NCBI RefSeq assembly: GCF_018588585.1 | Contig: NZ_JAEUFG010000003.1 | Span: 1 to 64,000 of the forward strand | Source of the DNA: Bacillus sp. SM2101 | Lineage (GTDB): Bacteria > Bacillota > Bacilli > Bacillales > SM2101 | DNA length: 64,000 nucleotides | Reading direction: 5' to 3' | Part shown: in pieces, positions 37,091 through 47,776 of the stretch | Layout of the letters: each line of letters begins with the position of its first letter | Numbering within the stretch: position 1 is the first letter of the stretch | Program-made: the position numbers and the translations under genes | Notes under the pieces: model-generated | Database searches by the model: none | What the model was told of the DNA's origin: nothing | The model's input: the letters and a program-made list of their open reading frames with translations, nothing else

Positions 37091-39166
37091 CTATTCATTT
37101 TTCATGAAGCGATCATCCATGATCGATGCTGCATCAACTTCTTCTGTCATAGCACGCAAATAATCAGCAAATAATTCGCGTTGGAAGTCAGTTGAGTCAG
37201 TCCATGTTACTTCTCCAAACGCAGCATAGCCATCTCCTTCACCTGTTGACAAGAAGTTGTTTGTCACAACAGAGAACGTACCTTCTGCAAACTCACCATT
37301 AGTATAAACTGGTGTACCGTCCGTTAACGTAATATCAACTATTTGATCACCAAGCTCACGAGCATCATCAATCACTACTTTTAAACCTGAGAATTGTATT
37401 TGAAGTAATCTGTCTTCAGGACCTTCAAGAATAGTTTTCAGCTGCTGAGCAGTCATATCAGATGTTACATTATAGTTATCGAATGGGAGTACTTTAAATA
37501 CTTCACCGTAATTAATCTCTCCAGCATCGATGTTTTCACGAATCCCACCTGAATTTTGGAAAGCAATTTGAGTTCCTGCTTTTTCACGCATTGCATCAGT
37601 AATCATATTTCCTAATTGGGTTACCCCAAAATCACCCTCAGAGTAATCACGAGTTAACTCGCCGTTTGTGCTACCAACCATTTCATTTTCTATTTCTTTC
37701 ACTTTCGTTTGATAGTCCTTTACAATACTATCAGTATCTGCGTCTAAAGCAGTAAGATTAATATTTGTTTCAAGCAAGCCTACTTCTTGTGAAACAACTT
37801 CTTTGCTGTCTTTATCAACGAATAACTTTATATGACCCACTGCTCTCGTATATTTATCAGCTTCGATTACAGGAATGCCATTAACAATACCAGCCACACG
37901 TTTATGTGAGTGTCCACCAACGATCGCATCTAAAGACCCAGCTGATGCATCAGCTAAATCTGCTAATTCACCTACGATTTCATTCGTTTCTTCCTCAGCC
38001 CATCCCGGTAAGTGAGATGTAACAAAGATAAGGTCTACACCTTGATCTTTTAATTCCTTCGCTAGCTCTTCAGCAATCGGAGCTGGTGTTGGGAATATTA
38101 AACCTTCTACATGTGTTGAAAGTGTAGTAGATTTTGTTTCTGGTGTAGCGAAACCAATGACACCAATTTTATAGTCACCTTTTTCTAGAATCACATAAGG
38201 CTCAGCCCAATCAACACGCGAATTTGTTTCTTCATCAAACACGTTTGCACCCATAATCGGTAATTGCGCTTGTGCAATACGCTCTTTTAATACATCGACT
38301 CCCCAGTCAAATTCATGATTCCCGATTGCAGCAGCATCGTATTCAATTGAATTTAACGTGTCAATTGTAGAAGCACCTTCAAATGAATTTGAGATCAGTG
38401 TTCCTTGCATGATGTCCCCACCATCAAGCACGACTGTTCCGTCTGTATTTACTGAACGGAATGCATCAACGATTCCACCAACAACAGCCATACCGCCACG
38501 TTGTTTTGCTTCATCAAACTCAATATTCCCATGAATATCATTCGTTGAAAGAATATCAATAACATCAAAAATTACTGGCTTTAATGCATCACTTGCTTCT
38601 TCACGAGTAAGGTTGTCCTTCGCGCCAAACGCTTCACCGTTGTTCACATCGAATACTCCTGCAAGAAGTGAATAAGCCACATAAGGACGTGCCCAATCTG
38701 AAATATCAGCTACATCTGTAAAATTGTTTAAGACACTCTCATCTACAGTAGGCATATTACCGTCTGTTAATGCTAGAGTAATAATTTTGGCAAACTGCTC
38801 TTTATTCACTGTGTCATTCGGGCCGAACTCAGCTTCTGAATAGCCTTCTATTAGATTAGCAGCAATTGCTTTTGCTACTACATCTTTATGTTCTTGGGTA
38901 TAAACATCTTTAAAAGATAACTCAGCTTTTTCCTCCCCAAGTTCACCAGCTCTATCTAACATGATTAAAAGTTGTGCACGAGTAACCAGTTGGTCACCAC
39001 CAAGGTCACCGTTACTAAAACCTTTTACAATACCTTTTGTTTGCATTAGATTAATATCAGTTAATTTGACTGCATCAAAGTTCGTGTCTGCCTTAGCTAA
39101 ATCTGTCCCTATCAGACTAAAAGCTAGAGCAGAAGATGCAACAAGCGTTGTCAACTTTTTCTTCAT
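37091..39166 (-). CDS. 5'-nucleotidase/metallophosphatase with N-terminal SLH domains
   Basis: Exported UshA/YfkN-type enzyme that releases phosphate from extracellular nucleotides, 691 aa. A signal peptide (1-26) is followed by three SLH-like domains (~30-200, e.g. GIVKGFSNGDLGGDQLVTRAQLLIML). The metallophosphatase domain (~207-480) has ILSTNDIHGN (metal-binding), VLDGGDIMQGT, GNHEFDWG and GGHSHK. The C-terminal nucleotide-binding domain (~510-685) has QLGNMITDAMREKAG, FQNSGGIREN and FLSTGEGDGYAAF. All metal ligands are present. It is divergent from the paralogue at 39421. N-terminal SLH placement differs from the C-terminal placement in the proteases. Confidence 0.94.
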   Translation of the reverse strand: MKKKLTTLVASSALAFSLIGTDLAKADTNFDAVKLTDINLMQTKGIVKGFSNGDLGGDQLVTRAQLLIMLDRAGELGEEKAELSFKDVYTQEHKDVVAKAIAANLIEGYSEAEFGPNDTVNKEQFAKIITLALTDGNMPTVDESVLNNFTDVADISDWARPYVAYSLLAGVFDVNNGEAFGAKDNLTREEASDALKPVIFDVIDILSTNDIHGNIEFDEAKQRGGMAVVGGIVDAFRSVNTDGTVVLDGGDIMQGTLISNSFEGASTIDTLNSIEYDAAAIGNHEFDWGVDVLKERIAQAQLPIMGANVFDEETNSRVDWAEPYVILEKGDYKIGVIGFATPETKSTTLSTHVEGLIFPTPAPIAEELAKELKDQGVDLIFVTSHLPGWAEEETNEIVGELADLADASAGSLDAIVGGHSHKRVAGIVNGIPVIEADKYTRAVGHIKLFVDKDSKEVVSQEVGLLETNINLTALDADTDSIVKDYQTKVKEIENEMVGSTNGELTRDYSEGDFGVTQLGNMITDAMREKAGTQIAFQNSGGIRENIDAGEINYGEVFKVLPFDNYNVTSDMTAQQLKTILEGPEDRLLQIQFSGLKVVIDDARELGDQIVDITLTDGTPVYTNGEFAEGTFSVVTNNFLSTGEGDGYAAFGEVTWTDSTDFQRELFADYLRAMTEEVDAASIMDDRFMKNE

Positions 39167-39420
39167 TAAAGTTCACCTCATATGTAGTTTTATTAAACCG
39201 TTTTTCTATCGCTCTATTAATATAGCACATAGTTTATAAATGTCAAAAAGCCATTGTTTTGGTATTTTATCCATACTTAAGGTTACTTACATATTTTTTC
39301 TAGAATGAGGTAAATGTTGTTAGTATAAAATTTTTATTGTCGAAATCTATAGAATTTCTTATAATAGAGAGTGTTTGAGAGTTTTAATAGTTAAGTTAAC
39401 TTTCGATTGGAGGAGAATAT

Positions 39421-41301
39421 ATGAAGACATTTGGTAAAGTTGGAAGCGTTTTAGCTGGAGTAGCTCTATCTACATCTTTGTTTGCTAGTACTACTTTTGC
39501 GGAAGCCATTGAAGTAAATCATATTGATTGGATGAAAGAAGAAAGTATTTTAAAGGGTAATCAATCTGGAAACTATAAATTGAATCAACACGTTAAGCTA
39601 GCAGATACTCTTATCTTTCTTGCTAGAACAAAAGGTGTTGAAGGGCTAGAAGAATCTACAGGCAAGAACTTTGCTGAAGATTATATACAATGGGCAAAAT
39701 CAAATGATGCAATTTCTGATGACCAAGCGAAATTTCCTCATAAACAGCTTTCTTCTGATGAAGTTACAGAGATCGCTAGTAAGCTAGGATACGAGCTTGC
39801 TCTTGAAAATAGCAAAAAAGTAACGAGAGAAGACTTTTTAACAGCACTTGGAGAAGCTGTTGTTAACCATATTACAATCGGACATACAAATGATATTCAC
39901 GGTCACATTGAAGAAAATAGCTTCGGTGGAGAATATGGTTATGCAAAAATCTCTACATTAATTAACGAATGGCGTGCTGAAAACGAAAATTTCTTATTGC
40001 TTGATGGTGGAGATACGTTCCAAGGAACTGTGTTAGCGAATGAATACAAAGGTGAATCACTTCTACCTATCTTAAACTATTTGGATTATGATGTGATGGC
40101 TGCTGGAAACCATGAATTTGACTTTGGTTACGAGCAAACATTAAAGCTACGTGATGCATTGAACTACCCAATGATTTCTGCAAACGTATTTAAGCCAGAC
40201 GGAACGGAATTATTAATTCCAGTTCACTATGAAGAAGTTGCTGGTAAAAAGTTTGCCTTCGTTGGATTTGTTGCTGAAGATACACCTGTATTGACTCACC
40301 CAGATAATGTTGCTGGGCTAACATTCAAGAGCCCTGTTGAAGTAGCAAAAGAATTAATTCCTGAAGTGCAGAAGCAAGTTGACAACGTCATTGTCGTTTC
40401 ACACGTAGGTGTGACAGTTGACCGACAAATCGCTGAAGCTGTTGATGGTATCGATTTAATCGTAGGAGGACATTCACATACACCACTTACTGAACCTGAA
40501 TTAGTGAATGGTACGTATATTGTTCAAGATTGGGAATACGGTAAATCATTAGGCCGTGCAGACTTATACTATTACAACGATGAGGTCATTGCATTCGATG
40601 GCGGGTTAGTAGAATATGATGAAACAGTTGAAGCTGATCCTGAAGTAGCTGCAATGGTTGAAAAAATTGTAACTGAAATTGATGAAAAATTAAATGTTAC
40701 AATTGCTACTACTGATGTTCATTTAGATGGTGCTCGTGATTTAATTCGCTCTCAAGAAACAAATCTAGGAAACTTAATTACTGACATTATGCTTGAGAAA
40801 ACATTAACGATTGATGGTTACAATGCTGATGTTGTTTTAACTAATGGTGGCGGTATTCGTGATGAAATACCAGCTGGTGACATTACGAAGAAAATGCTAA
40901 ACACTGTCCTTCCATTCCCTAACACATTAGTCGTAATTGATGTAACTGGTGAAGAGTTAAAAGCAGCATTAGAGCATGGTGTTAGTGGTGTTGAAGAAGG
41001 TGCAGGACGCTTCGCACAAATCGCTGGTATGTCATTCACTTATGATTCTACTAAACCAGCCGGTGAACGTGTATTAGAAGTGAAGGTTGGCGAAGAGTTA
41101 CTTGATGAATCAAAAACTTACAAGCTAGCAACAAATGACTTCGTTGGAGTTGGCGGAGATGGATATGAAATGTTCGCTAACAAAGAAATGTTTAACACAG
41201 GGTTCACATTATATTCTGTTGTAGAAGAAGGTTTAATGAGCCGTGAAACGGTAAGCCCAGTTGTTGAAGGAAGAATTGTTGACGTAGCAAGTAATAACTA
41301 A
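39421..41301 (+). CDS. 5'-nucleotidase/metallophosphatase, SLH-degenerate paralogue
   Basis: Exported 5'-nucleotidase family protein of 626 aa. After the signal peptide (1-28) is a ~110 residue region that aligns in position with the SLH part of the neighbour but keeps only fragments (SILKGNQSGNYKLNQHVKLADTLIFLARTKGV). The enzyme part is complete: IGHTNDIHGHIEE, LDGGDTFQGT, GNHEFDFG, GGHSHTP, NLGNLITDIMLEK, VLTNGGGIRDEI and FVGVGGDGYEMF. The ATG is behind GGAGGAG. The two genes are divergent with 254 bp between. Probably an old duplication in which one copy lost or reshaped its wall-binding part; it may be released. Confidence 0.93.
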   Translation: MKTFGKVGSVLAGVALSTSLFASTTFAEAIEVNHIDWMKEESILKGNQSGNYKLNQHVKLADTLIFLARTKGVEGLEESTGKNFAEDYIQWAKSNDAISDDQAKFPHKQLSSDEVTEIASKLGYELALENSKKVTREDFLTALGEAVVNHITIGHTNDIHGHIEENSFGGEYGYAKISTLINEWRAENENFLLLDGGDTFQGTVLANEYKGESLLPILNYLDYDVMAAGNHEFDFGYEQTLKLRDALNYPMISANVFKPDGTELLIPVHYEEVAGKKFAFVGFVAEDTPVLTHPDNVAGLTFKSPVEVAKELIPEVQKQVDNVIVVSHVGVTVDRQIAEAVDGIDLIVGGHSHTPLTEPELVNGTYIVQDWEYGKSLGRADLYYYNDEVIAFDGGLVEYDETVEADPEVAAMVEKIVTEIDEKLNVTIATTDVHLDGARDLIRSQETNLGNLITDIMLEKTLTIDGYNADVVLTNGGGIRDEIPAGDITKKMLNTVLPFPNTLVVIDVTGEELKAALEHGVSGVEEGAGRFAQIAGMSFTYDSTKPAGERVLEVKVGEELLDESKTYKLATNDFVGVGGDGYEMFANKEMFNTGFTLYSVVEEGLMSRETVSPVVEGRIVDVASNN

Positions 41302-41311
41302 ATTGTTACAA

Positions 41312-41360
41312 AAACCCTATACAGTAGTCCTTTTTAACACGACTACTGTATAGGGTTTAT
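41312..41360. terminator. Bidirectional terminator between nucleotidase and Vpr-like protease
   Basis: An 18 bp perfect stem (AAACCCTATACAGTAGTC / GACTACTGTATAGGGTTT) is T-rich on both sides. It serves two converging genes. Confidence 0.9.
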
Positions 41361-41387
41361 TTAATTTAAGCTATGTTGTGTGATGTA

Positions 41388-44300
41388 CTAAGGTATAAAC
41401 CTATCATTAATTGCTCTAGCCAAGAATACTGCTAACTGGCCTCTTGTTGTTTCCTCTCCAGGACCAAATGTGTTATTTCCTTTACCAGTAGTAATTTTAT
41501 GAGCTGCTAAACTATTAATATAGTCTTCTGCCCAATGACCAGCTTGTATATCAGTAAATTGCGCATCATAATCAGCTGATAGCTCAAAAGCTAATGAAAG
41601 TATTTTTGCCATTTGTGCGCGGGTTAATGTATCCTCTGGCTTAAATGAACCGTTACTTCCTAATATGATGCCGGCTTGTGTAGCCGCTGCAATCTCTTTA
41701 TAAGCAGGGTGATCAACTGGAACATCTGTATAATTTGGTTCATTCACTCCATTTGTATCTAATTGTAACGCGTTTACAATCCAAACAACTGCATCTGCAC
41801 GTGTTACTTGTTTATCAGGCATAAATGAAGTTGAATCAGCACCTGTAATAATACTTAAACGCTGTAAGAAATCAATTTCATTTGAAGCCCAATAAGATGG
41901 TGAGACATCTGTAAAACGCTCTACTTCCTCAATACCACGATAAATGGTGATTTCTTTTTCAGTTACGTTCCCACTGAGGTCAACAGCCTTTAACACAACT
42001 GTATTCTTTCCATCTTCAAGCTGAATTTCTTTTTCAGTATCATATGCAATACTTCTCATTTCAAAAGGCTCTTTTAGAGTATTTTTATACTCTTCATTGC
42101 CATTAATATAAAATTTAAGTTCATCGAAATTATCTGCTACGCTTACTTTAAGTAATGCAGTCTCAGTATCAACAAAAGTTGGTACTTCAATATCCAAAAC
42201 TGGAGCCGTTGTATCAACGATTATTGTTCTTCTAAAAGAGATGTCATTCCCTTCACTATCAACTGCGCTGAAGTAAATGTCGTGAAAACCATCCTCTTCA
42301 TATCGAACCTCTGTAGCAAATGTGTACTGATTTTTCTCAGCATCCCAAGTAAAATCGACTATATTTCCATCCACTTTTAGCTCCTGGACTTCTGCATCAT
42401 CACTTATACTTCCAGTAACAGGAACAGTTCTTGACGCTACTGGAGTAAGTGGAGCTGGTGAATCAACTACGACAAATGGGATCACCTCATCTGAAGTTAC
42501 TACCTTATTGACCATATTTCCTGCATAATCATAGGCAACGACTTTAATCGTATCATCTTCTCCTACATCTTTTAAACGATAGGTTGTAACATCACTAGCT
42601 AAAGGTTCCTCTAATACACTACTACCATTTACTTGAACGTCATAATGTGAAACGCCTGATCCATTTTCAATCGACTTTATGGATAAGTTACCGTACTCTT
42701 CATCATATAAAACGATTAAAGAAGGGCTGTACGTATCAACATAAATTGGAAGTAAAAGAGTCTGCCAATCTGCATTTGGGTGATCAATTTTTGTTTTTAT
42801 TTCGTAATAGTATAACCCATCCGCAACTTGCTTGTTATTAGCTGTTCCATCCCAAGCTGCATCTTCAAATAAGTGAGCTAATTTATCCCCAGAATTATCG
42901 AAGAGATTTTTCTTAACATGTTGAGATGTTGCTAGCTTACGAATCACTTCTTTGTCACTATTTAAAATAGAAAATTCTATTTCCTTAGCATTTCTTAAAA
43001 ATGTTAAATATGGTATAGCCGCATCATTGAAGCCATCACCATTCGGAGAAATCGCCAAATTATCTCCATGGACGATTCCATCAACTGGACTATATCCTAA
43101 ATAGTTATATATTGGTGTTTCTACTCCTTCTACTTCTTCAATTTCAATATCATCAGACACGAGACCTGCTACACTATAATAAGACTGCTCTGATCCACTT
43201 AACTCATCTAAAACAGGTGCTGCGTCCCAGTCTCCATGGAAACCGACATAAGGTATGCTTAACTCAGGGTTCACATCATTCGTATCGACTAACTTAACAA
43301 AACCTTCAACGAAGTAGCCATTTTCGAATACTTCATCCAATGGTAGGTTTGAGACCCAATCAATCGTGTTAGTTAGGTCGACATTCACATTAAATGTCAC
43401 CGAATTCTTTGCAGGTACTGTTAAAAGCAGTTCCCCAGCTTCTTCTTTAATATGAGTTGAAGAAAATGTGATTGGGAATTCACCCGTCCAAGGCTGCTCC
43501 TCACTTATTGTGCCATCAACATATATACCTTGAGATTCAAGCTGATTTACGCCTTCCATCACTAGATCAGTTAATACACTACCTTCTAAACGATACGTTA
43601 CTTCTTCATTCGAAACATTTTCAGCTTTTAAAGTAAATGTTGTCTTATCTCCAATTTCCCTCAAGGCAACCTTAGCTTCACCTGATTCGACTTCTGTAAC
43701 AACTACAGGTGTACTCATAGCGCCATGTAGGTTCATCAAGCCTGCTCCTTGACGACGAGGAGAATATCCATTTCCAGTACCATAGCTATTGAAATCACCT
43801 TTGTCATCAATGACTACCGCTGTGTTCATTAATAGATTTTTTGCAAGTTGAACGCGTTCTGTACTATCTACAGAAAACTGTTCATTTACACGTTGCAATA
43901 CTAGCGCTGCTCCGCCAGCAACATGTGGAGATGCCATAGATGTACCAGACATCAAGCCATAATTATCATCTTGAAATGTAGAAAGAATATTTACACCTGG
44001 TGCAGTAATTTCAGGTTTAAAATCAAGGCTTGGCGTTACTCCCCATGAGCTTGATTCTGCTAATTCTCCTATTTGTGGGTTTACCGAAGTAATCTTTTCT
44101 CCAGTAAAAGTTATTGAAACATCCTCACCTGCATCTAATAGACTATACAATATGTCTCCGTGCTCTTGAAGAATAAACAGTTGTGGAATAGTAATTTCAG
44201 GATCAGATACCATCGATACATAACCTGGTGAATGGTTATAGATGATCACGCCAGCTGCACCTGCTAGTTGTGCATTTAACGCTTTTGAAACGAAAAACGT

Positions 44301-45692
44301 TTCACCACGCTGAATCAATGCAATCTTTCCATTAAGATCTAAACCTACAAAGTCATCAGCCGATGGAGCAACATCCGAATCCCCTGGTTTACGACCTAAC
44401 CCTGCGTATACCACTTCATATGTTTTCTTAGTTAAATCATCTGGATGAACTGATGACGAGGACATAAATGAGATTTCGCCAGTCTCATCACTAGCTTCAT
44501 ATTTAAATCCATCAAGATCTATATAATCATTGTGAATACTTGCTACTTGAAGAGTTTCTGGAAATAATCCCGGAGACCCTACAACTCCTATATCAGGATT
44601 AGCACCAAAAGGCAACGCGCCATATCCATACCCAATCTGTCCTGAGTTTCCAGCTGAAACAGCAACAAGGACACCGCTATTTACAGCTCTTTCTATCGCT
44701 TCTTTTTCTGGGTTTTCTGGATCATTAAATTGTGCTGAATCTCCTAAACTCATATTTATGACATCCGCACCTAGTGAGATAGAATCATCAATGGCTTTTA
44801 TGAAAATATCACTGTATGTCCCAGTTAATCCAGGATCATTACCGAATACTTTCATAGCTAAGATTTGCGCTTCTGGTGCAACTCCTTTAATGCCATCATT
44901 TTCTTCATCACCATTTGCACCTACCGTTCCAGAAACGTGCATACCATGGTATGAAGCACCGGGACCTAAATCAAGAATTTCCTGGTTATTGTCCGCATAA
45001 TTGTATCCGTATGGTACTTTTTCAGTAAAATATTTCCCTGCTAAACTATGTTGATAAACGAGTTCTGCAACACCTTCTTGCGTTAATGCAGGAGCAGTGC
45101 CGTCACTTAACACCATATCTCTATGGCTAGGATCAACACCAGTATCTAATACAGCAACTACCATTCCTTCACCATGGTATCCATAATCTTCCCATGTTTC
45201 AGGTGCAGACACCATGTCCTTACTATAAATCATATTTGGTTGTTTATTCACGTTTACTACAGGTCGTGAATATTCATTAGCAATGTAAACATTTTTAACA
45301 TTACTTAAGGCTTTAATTTTATCAATAGATTGATATTCTACTTCTCCACTAAAACCATTGAGTATTGTTGTAAAACTCTCTTCATAGTCAAAATCTATTG
45401 ATTTAGAAGCAATATCTGACTTAACAAATTGTTGCTCCTTCATAACCTTTTCCTTTAATTCTTGTTTTTTATTGTCATTTAAATCACCAAACTTTACTTT
45501 TGCTTTGTTGGCATAAGTTATGCTTGGCTCACTTGCTAACTCTACAATAATACGAACCTTTTCATTTGGATCTAACACTTTCTCATCGGTCGCATCTGTT
45601 TCAGCTTGATATGGAGATGCTGTCGCTAATGAAACATTGGACATAATGAGGAAAAATGTCGTAATCATGAGAAATAATTTCTTAAACCTCAC
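41388..45692 (-). CDS. Vpr-like subtilase with PA domain and C-terminal SLH domains
   Basis: A very large exported S8 protease (1434 aa). The order is: signal peptide (1-25); I9 propeptide (~45-155); catalytic domain with VVAVLDTGVDPSHRD (Asp, ~183), YHGMHVSGTVGAN (His, ~250; HGMH instead of the common HGTH) and SGTSMASPHVAGGAALVLQ (Ser, ~585); a PA insert (~395-545, with GKIALIQRGETFFVSKALNAQLAGAAGVIIYN); Fn3/Ig-like domains (~650-1240); and three SLH domains (~1255-1430). The start is GTG behind AAAGGGG. Without SLH it resembles B. subtilis Vpr. It would degrade extracellular protein from the cell surface, tethered to SCWP. Confidence 0.94.
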   Translation of the reverse strand: MRFKKLFLMITTFFLIMSNVSLATASPYQAETDATDEKVLDPNEKVRIIVELASEPSITYANKAKVKFGDLNDNKKQELKEKVMKEQQFVKSDIASKSIDFDYEESFTTILNGFSGEVEYQSIDKIKALSNVKNVYIANEYSRPVVNVNKQPNMIYSKDMVSAPETWEDYGYHGEGMVVAVLDTGVDPSHRDMVLSDGTAPALTQEGVAELVYQHSLAGKYFTEKVPYGYNYADNNQEILDLGPGASYHGMHVSGTVGANGDEENDGIKGVAPEAQILAMKVFGNDPGLTGTYSDIFIKAIDDSISLGADVINMSLGDSAQFNDPENPEKEAIERAVNSGVLVAVSAGNSGQIGYGYGALPFGANPDIGVVGSPGLFPETLQVASIHNDYIDLDGFKYEASDETGEISFMSSSSVHPDDLTKKTYEVVYAGLGRKPGDSDVAPSADDFVGLDLNGKIALIQRGETFFVSKALNAQLAGAAGVIIYNHSPGYVSMVSDPEITIPQLFILQEHGDILYSLLDAGEDVSITFTGEKITSVNPQIGELAESSSWGVTPSLDFKPEITAPGVNILSTFQDDNYGLMSGTSMASPHVAGGAALVLQRVNEQFSVDSTERVQLAKNLLMNTAVVIDDKGDFNSYGTGNGYSPRRQGAGLMNLHGAMSTPVVVTEVESGEAKVALREIGDKTTFTLKAENVSNEEVTYRLEGSVLTDLVMEGVNQLESQGIYVDGTISEEQPWTGEFPITFSSTHIKEEAGELLLTVPAKNSVTFNVNVDLTNTIDWVSNLPLDEVFENGYFVEGFVKLVDTNDVNPELSIPYVGFHGDWDAAPVLDELSGSEQSYYSVAGLVSDDIEIEEVEGVETPIYNYLGYSPVDGIVHGDNLAISPNGDGFNDAAIPYLTFLRNAKEIEFSILNSDKEVIRKLATSQHVKKNLFDNSGDKLAHLFEDAAWDGTANNKQVADGLYYYEIKTKIDHPNADWQTLLLPIYVDTYSPSLIVLYDEEYGNLSIKSIENGSGVSHYDVQVNGSSVLEEPLASDVTTYRLKDVGEDDTIKVVAYDYAGNMVNKVVTSDEVIPFVVVDSPAPLTPVASRTVPVTGSISDDAEVQELKVDGNIVDFTWDAEKNQYTFATEVRYEEDGFHDIYFSAVDSEGNDISFRRTIIVDTTAPVLDIEVPTFVDTETALLKVSVADNFDELKFYINGNEEYKNTLKEPFEMRSIAYDTEKEIQLEDGKNTVVLKAVDLSGNVTEKEITIYRGIEEVERFTDVSPSYWASNEIDFLQRLSIITGADSTSFMPDKQVTRADAVVWIVNALQLDTNGVNEPNYTDVPVDHPAYKEIAAATQAGIILGSNGSFKPEDTLTRAQMAKILSLAFELSADYDAQFTDIQAGHWAEDYINSLAAHKITTGKGNNTFGPGEETTRGQLAVFLARAINDRFIP

Positions 45693-46208
45693 CGAATAAC
45701 CCCTTTCTTAATTATAATAGGTAAAAAAAATTCCTTTGTTACTATTATAAGGAATACTATTATTCTATTTCCTTATAAATATTTAGTCAAACCAGAAAAT
45801 GGAAATAATTCAAATTATTCAGACTTTAATGGGTATAACAGGCCGTAAAATAATTACGGCTTATCACCAATAGCTCCATTATTATTATTTTATAATAGGA
45901 TAAACATTGTCAAATCAGTATTTTCTCTCCACTTCAAGTCTAGCCACCATAAGTTAAAGGTCACAATAAAAAATATTATTAGGCGACAAAAATTTTCGAA
46001 AAAATAATTTTTTCTGCATATTTTCCCACTAAAAAAAACCTTTATTGTGCATATTTATTCAAATTTCATATGATTTGCATTATCAGCATCTTTCATGAAA
46101 TTTCTATGTAAAACTTCTTTTGCCTTAATCATGATTAATAAGAAATACTGTCATTTATCAATAGTATTCTTTTCATCCTCTCTTATTTAATAATGATCAT
46201 GCTTAACT

Positions 46209-47390
46209 TTATTTACTAACACAATTTCTCCCCTTTTTCTTTGCACGATACAAAGCTTTATCAGCCGCTTTAATGACTTCATCAGTTGCTTTGTTTGTTT
46301 CATTTCTTTGAGCGACCCCAATGCTTATTGTTACTTTTAATTTTTGAGTGGTCGATTTACCATTTTTGTATTGTTTCTTGTAAGCATATTCTTGTTTTGA
46401 GATTTTTTTTCTTAATTCATCTAAATGCGGAATAACTTCTTTTATATCCTTTCTAGGAAATATGATCGTAAATTCTTCTCCACCGTATCGATAAGCTTTC
46501 CCATTACCGGTTACTTTTTGTAAACAGCTAGCTACTAGTTTTAATACTTCATCACCAACGTCATGACCATATTTATCATTAAATTTTTTGAAGAAGTCGA
46601 TATCCAGCATAGCTATTGAATACTTACCTCCCAGTTTCATTAAATCTTCTCTCAGCATTCTTCTCGATGGAATACGAGTAAGTTCGTCAATATATGCCAT
46701 AGAGTATGTTCTATTAATAATAGATAATATTAATAACAGCCCACTAAGTGAAAAGAAGATTTCTAAATTTAATACTCTATCTTGGAAATGAAAGGCTAAA
46801 AATAAACAAATAGATATTCCTAATAGGAAAGTATTTTCAACAGAATAATTTACTATGTTGATAATGATTAGGGTCGATAAAAGTAATAGAAATAATACAA
46901 TTGAAAGCTGTGGCATATTCTCGTAATTAAAATTACTAATTGGTAACTCATAATCGAGTATGAAACGGAAGGCCTGTTCACCTCTATTTCGAAATAACCA
47001 TACGAATATAGCAGCTTCTAATAATAAAATTATACTCATTATACGACCTTGAATAGAAAAAACAGCACCATCTTTAATAAGTGCCACAATAGCTATATTT
47101 AATGGCAGAATGATAGCAAAAATTTCAATTAACAAAGCAGGTGAAGGAGTTGATAAATAGTTTATACATAATAAAGCAATAAAAAGTAAAATACCTACCA
47201 AAAATGCTTTCACTTTGTTAAACCAAAAGCTGAAGCATATGAGCACGATAAATATACTATATGTAATATAGTGAAAAGATCCCAATAGTGAATTAGGGAT
47301 ATTGTTGGGATTGCTCGTATAGTATAAACCTAAAGAACATAGACAAATGATAATTATATAAGGGATAGTATTTTTTAGGATCAATTTCAC
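46209..47390 (-). CDS. Membrane diguanylate cyclase (GGDEF)
   Basis: Predicted c-di-GMP synthase, 393 aa. The N-terminal ~220 residues form six to seven TM helices with no recognised sensor motif. The GGDEF domain (~230-390) has DELTRIPSRRMLREDLMKLG, MLDIDFFKKFNDKYGHDVGDEVLKLVAS (metal/phosphate sites) and the active loop AYRYGGEEFTIIFP, a functional GGEEF variant. No RxxD inhibitory site is seen before the loop. The start is GTG at 47390 with AAAGGA rather far upstream. It stands alone between the Vpr-like protease and a SUKH-like gene. Its 516 bp 3' flank (45693-46208) is AT-rich and appears empty. Confidence 0.92.
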   Translation of the reverse strand: MKLILKNTIPYIIIICLCSLGLYYTSNPNNIPNSLLGSFHYITYSIFIVLICFSFWFNKVKAFLVGILLFIALLCINYLSTPSPALLIEIFAIILPLNIAIVALIKDGAVFSIQGRIMSIILLLEAAIFVWLFRNRGEQAFRFILDYELPISNFNYENMPQLSIVLFLLLLSTLIIINIVNYSVENTFLLGISICLFLAFHFQDRVLNLEIFFSLSGLLLILSIINRTYSMAYIDELTRIPSRRMLREDLMKLGGKYSIAMLDIDFFKKFNDKYGHDVGDEVLKLVASCLQKVTGNGKAYRYGGEEFTIIFPRKDIKEVIPHLDELRKKISKQEYAYKKQYKNGKSTTQKLKVTISIGVAQRNETNKATDEVIKAADKALYRAKKKGRNCVSK

Positions 47391-47637
47391 TTTAACAGTA
47401 ATCCTTTCTATAATGATGTTAACTTATTTTGTTAGAATGTTTTTTCAATGATAAATCTGAAACCTAGCTAAAATTGATAGTTATAAAAAAATGATGTTCA
47501 TAAGATTATTAATAGTTTGTATGATAAGTTTCATAGCAATATTATTACATCTATTATCGGTCAGTATTTCAAAAAAATGAATCCACATAATGCAGGTATA
47601 AAGCTTAAGAAAGCTTTACTAATAGTGCTCTATTCAC

Positions 47638-47776
47638 CATGTTGTTTTGCGTATTACGAAGTAAACACACACAACTAGATTTAGGTGCCTTTTCTTCTCT
47701 GAAGACTAAAATATCATACACAATAGTTACTCAAATGTAAGTGAACAAAAGAAACAAAGGTTACGAAAAGAGCCTT
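47638..47776 (+). repeat. Dispersed intergenic repeat copy
   Basis: CATGTTGTTTTGCGTATTACGAAGTAAACACACACAACTAGATTTAGGTGCCTTTTCTTC runs to GAAACAAAGGTTACGAAAAGAGCCT. Left end, centre and right end all match the family. It lies in the 47391-48051 gap, which otherwise shows nothing. Confidence 0.75.

Noticed and set aside
45841-45861. GCCGTAA / TTACGGC hairpin upstream of the Vpr-like gene
   Set aside because: No T run and no adjoining gene end; not enough to call it regulatory.
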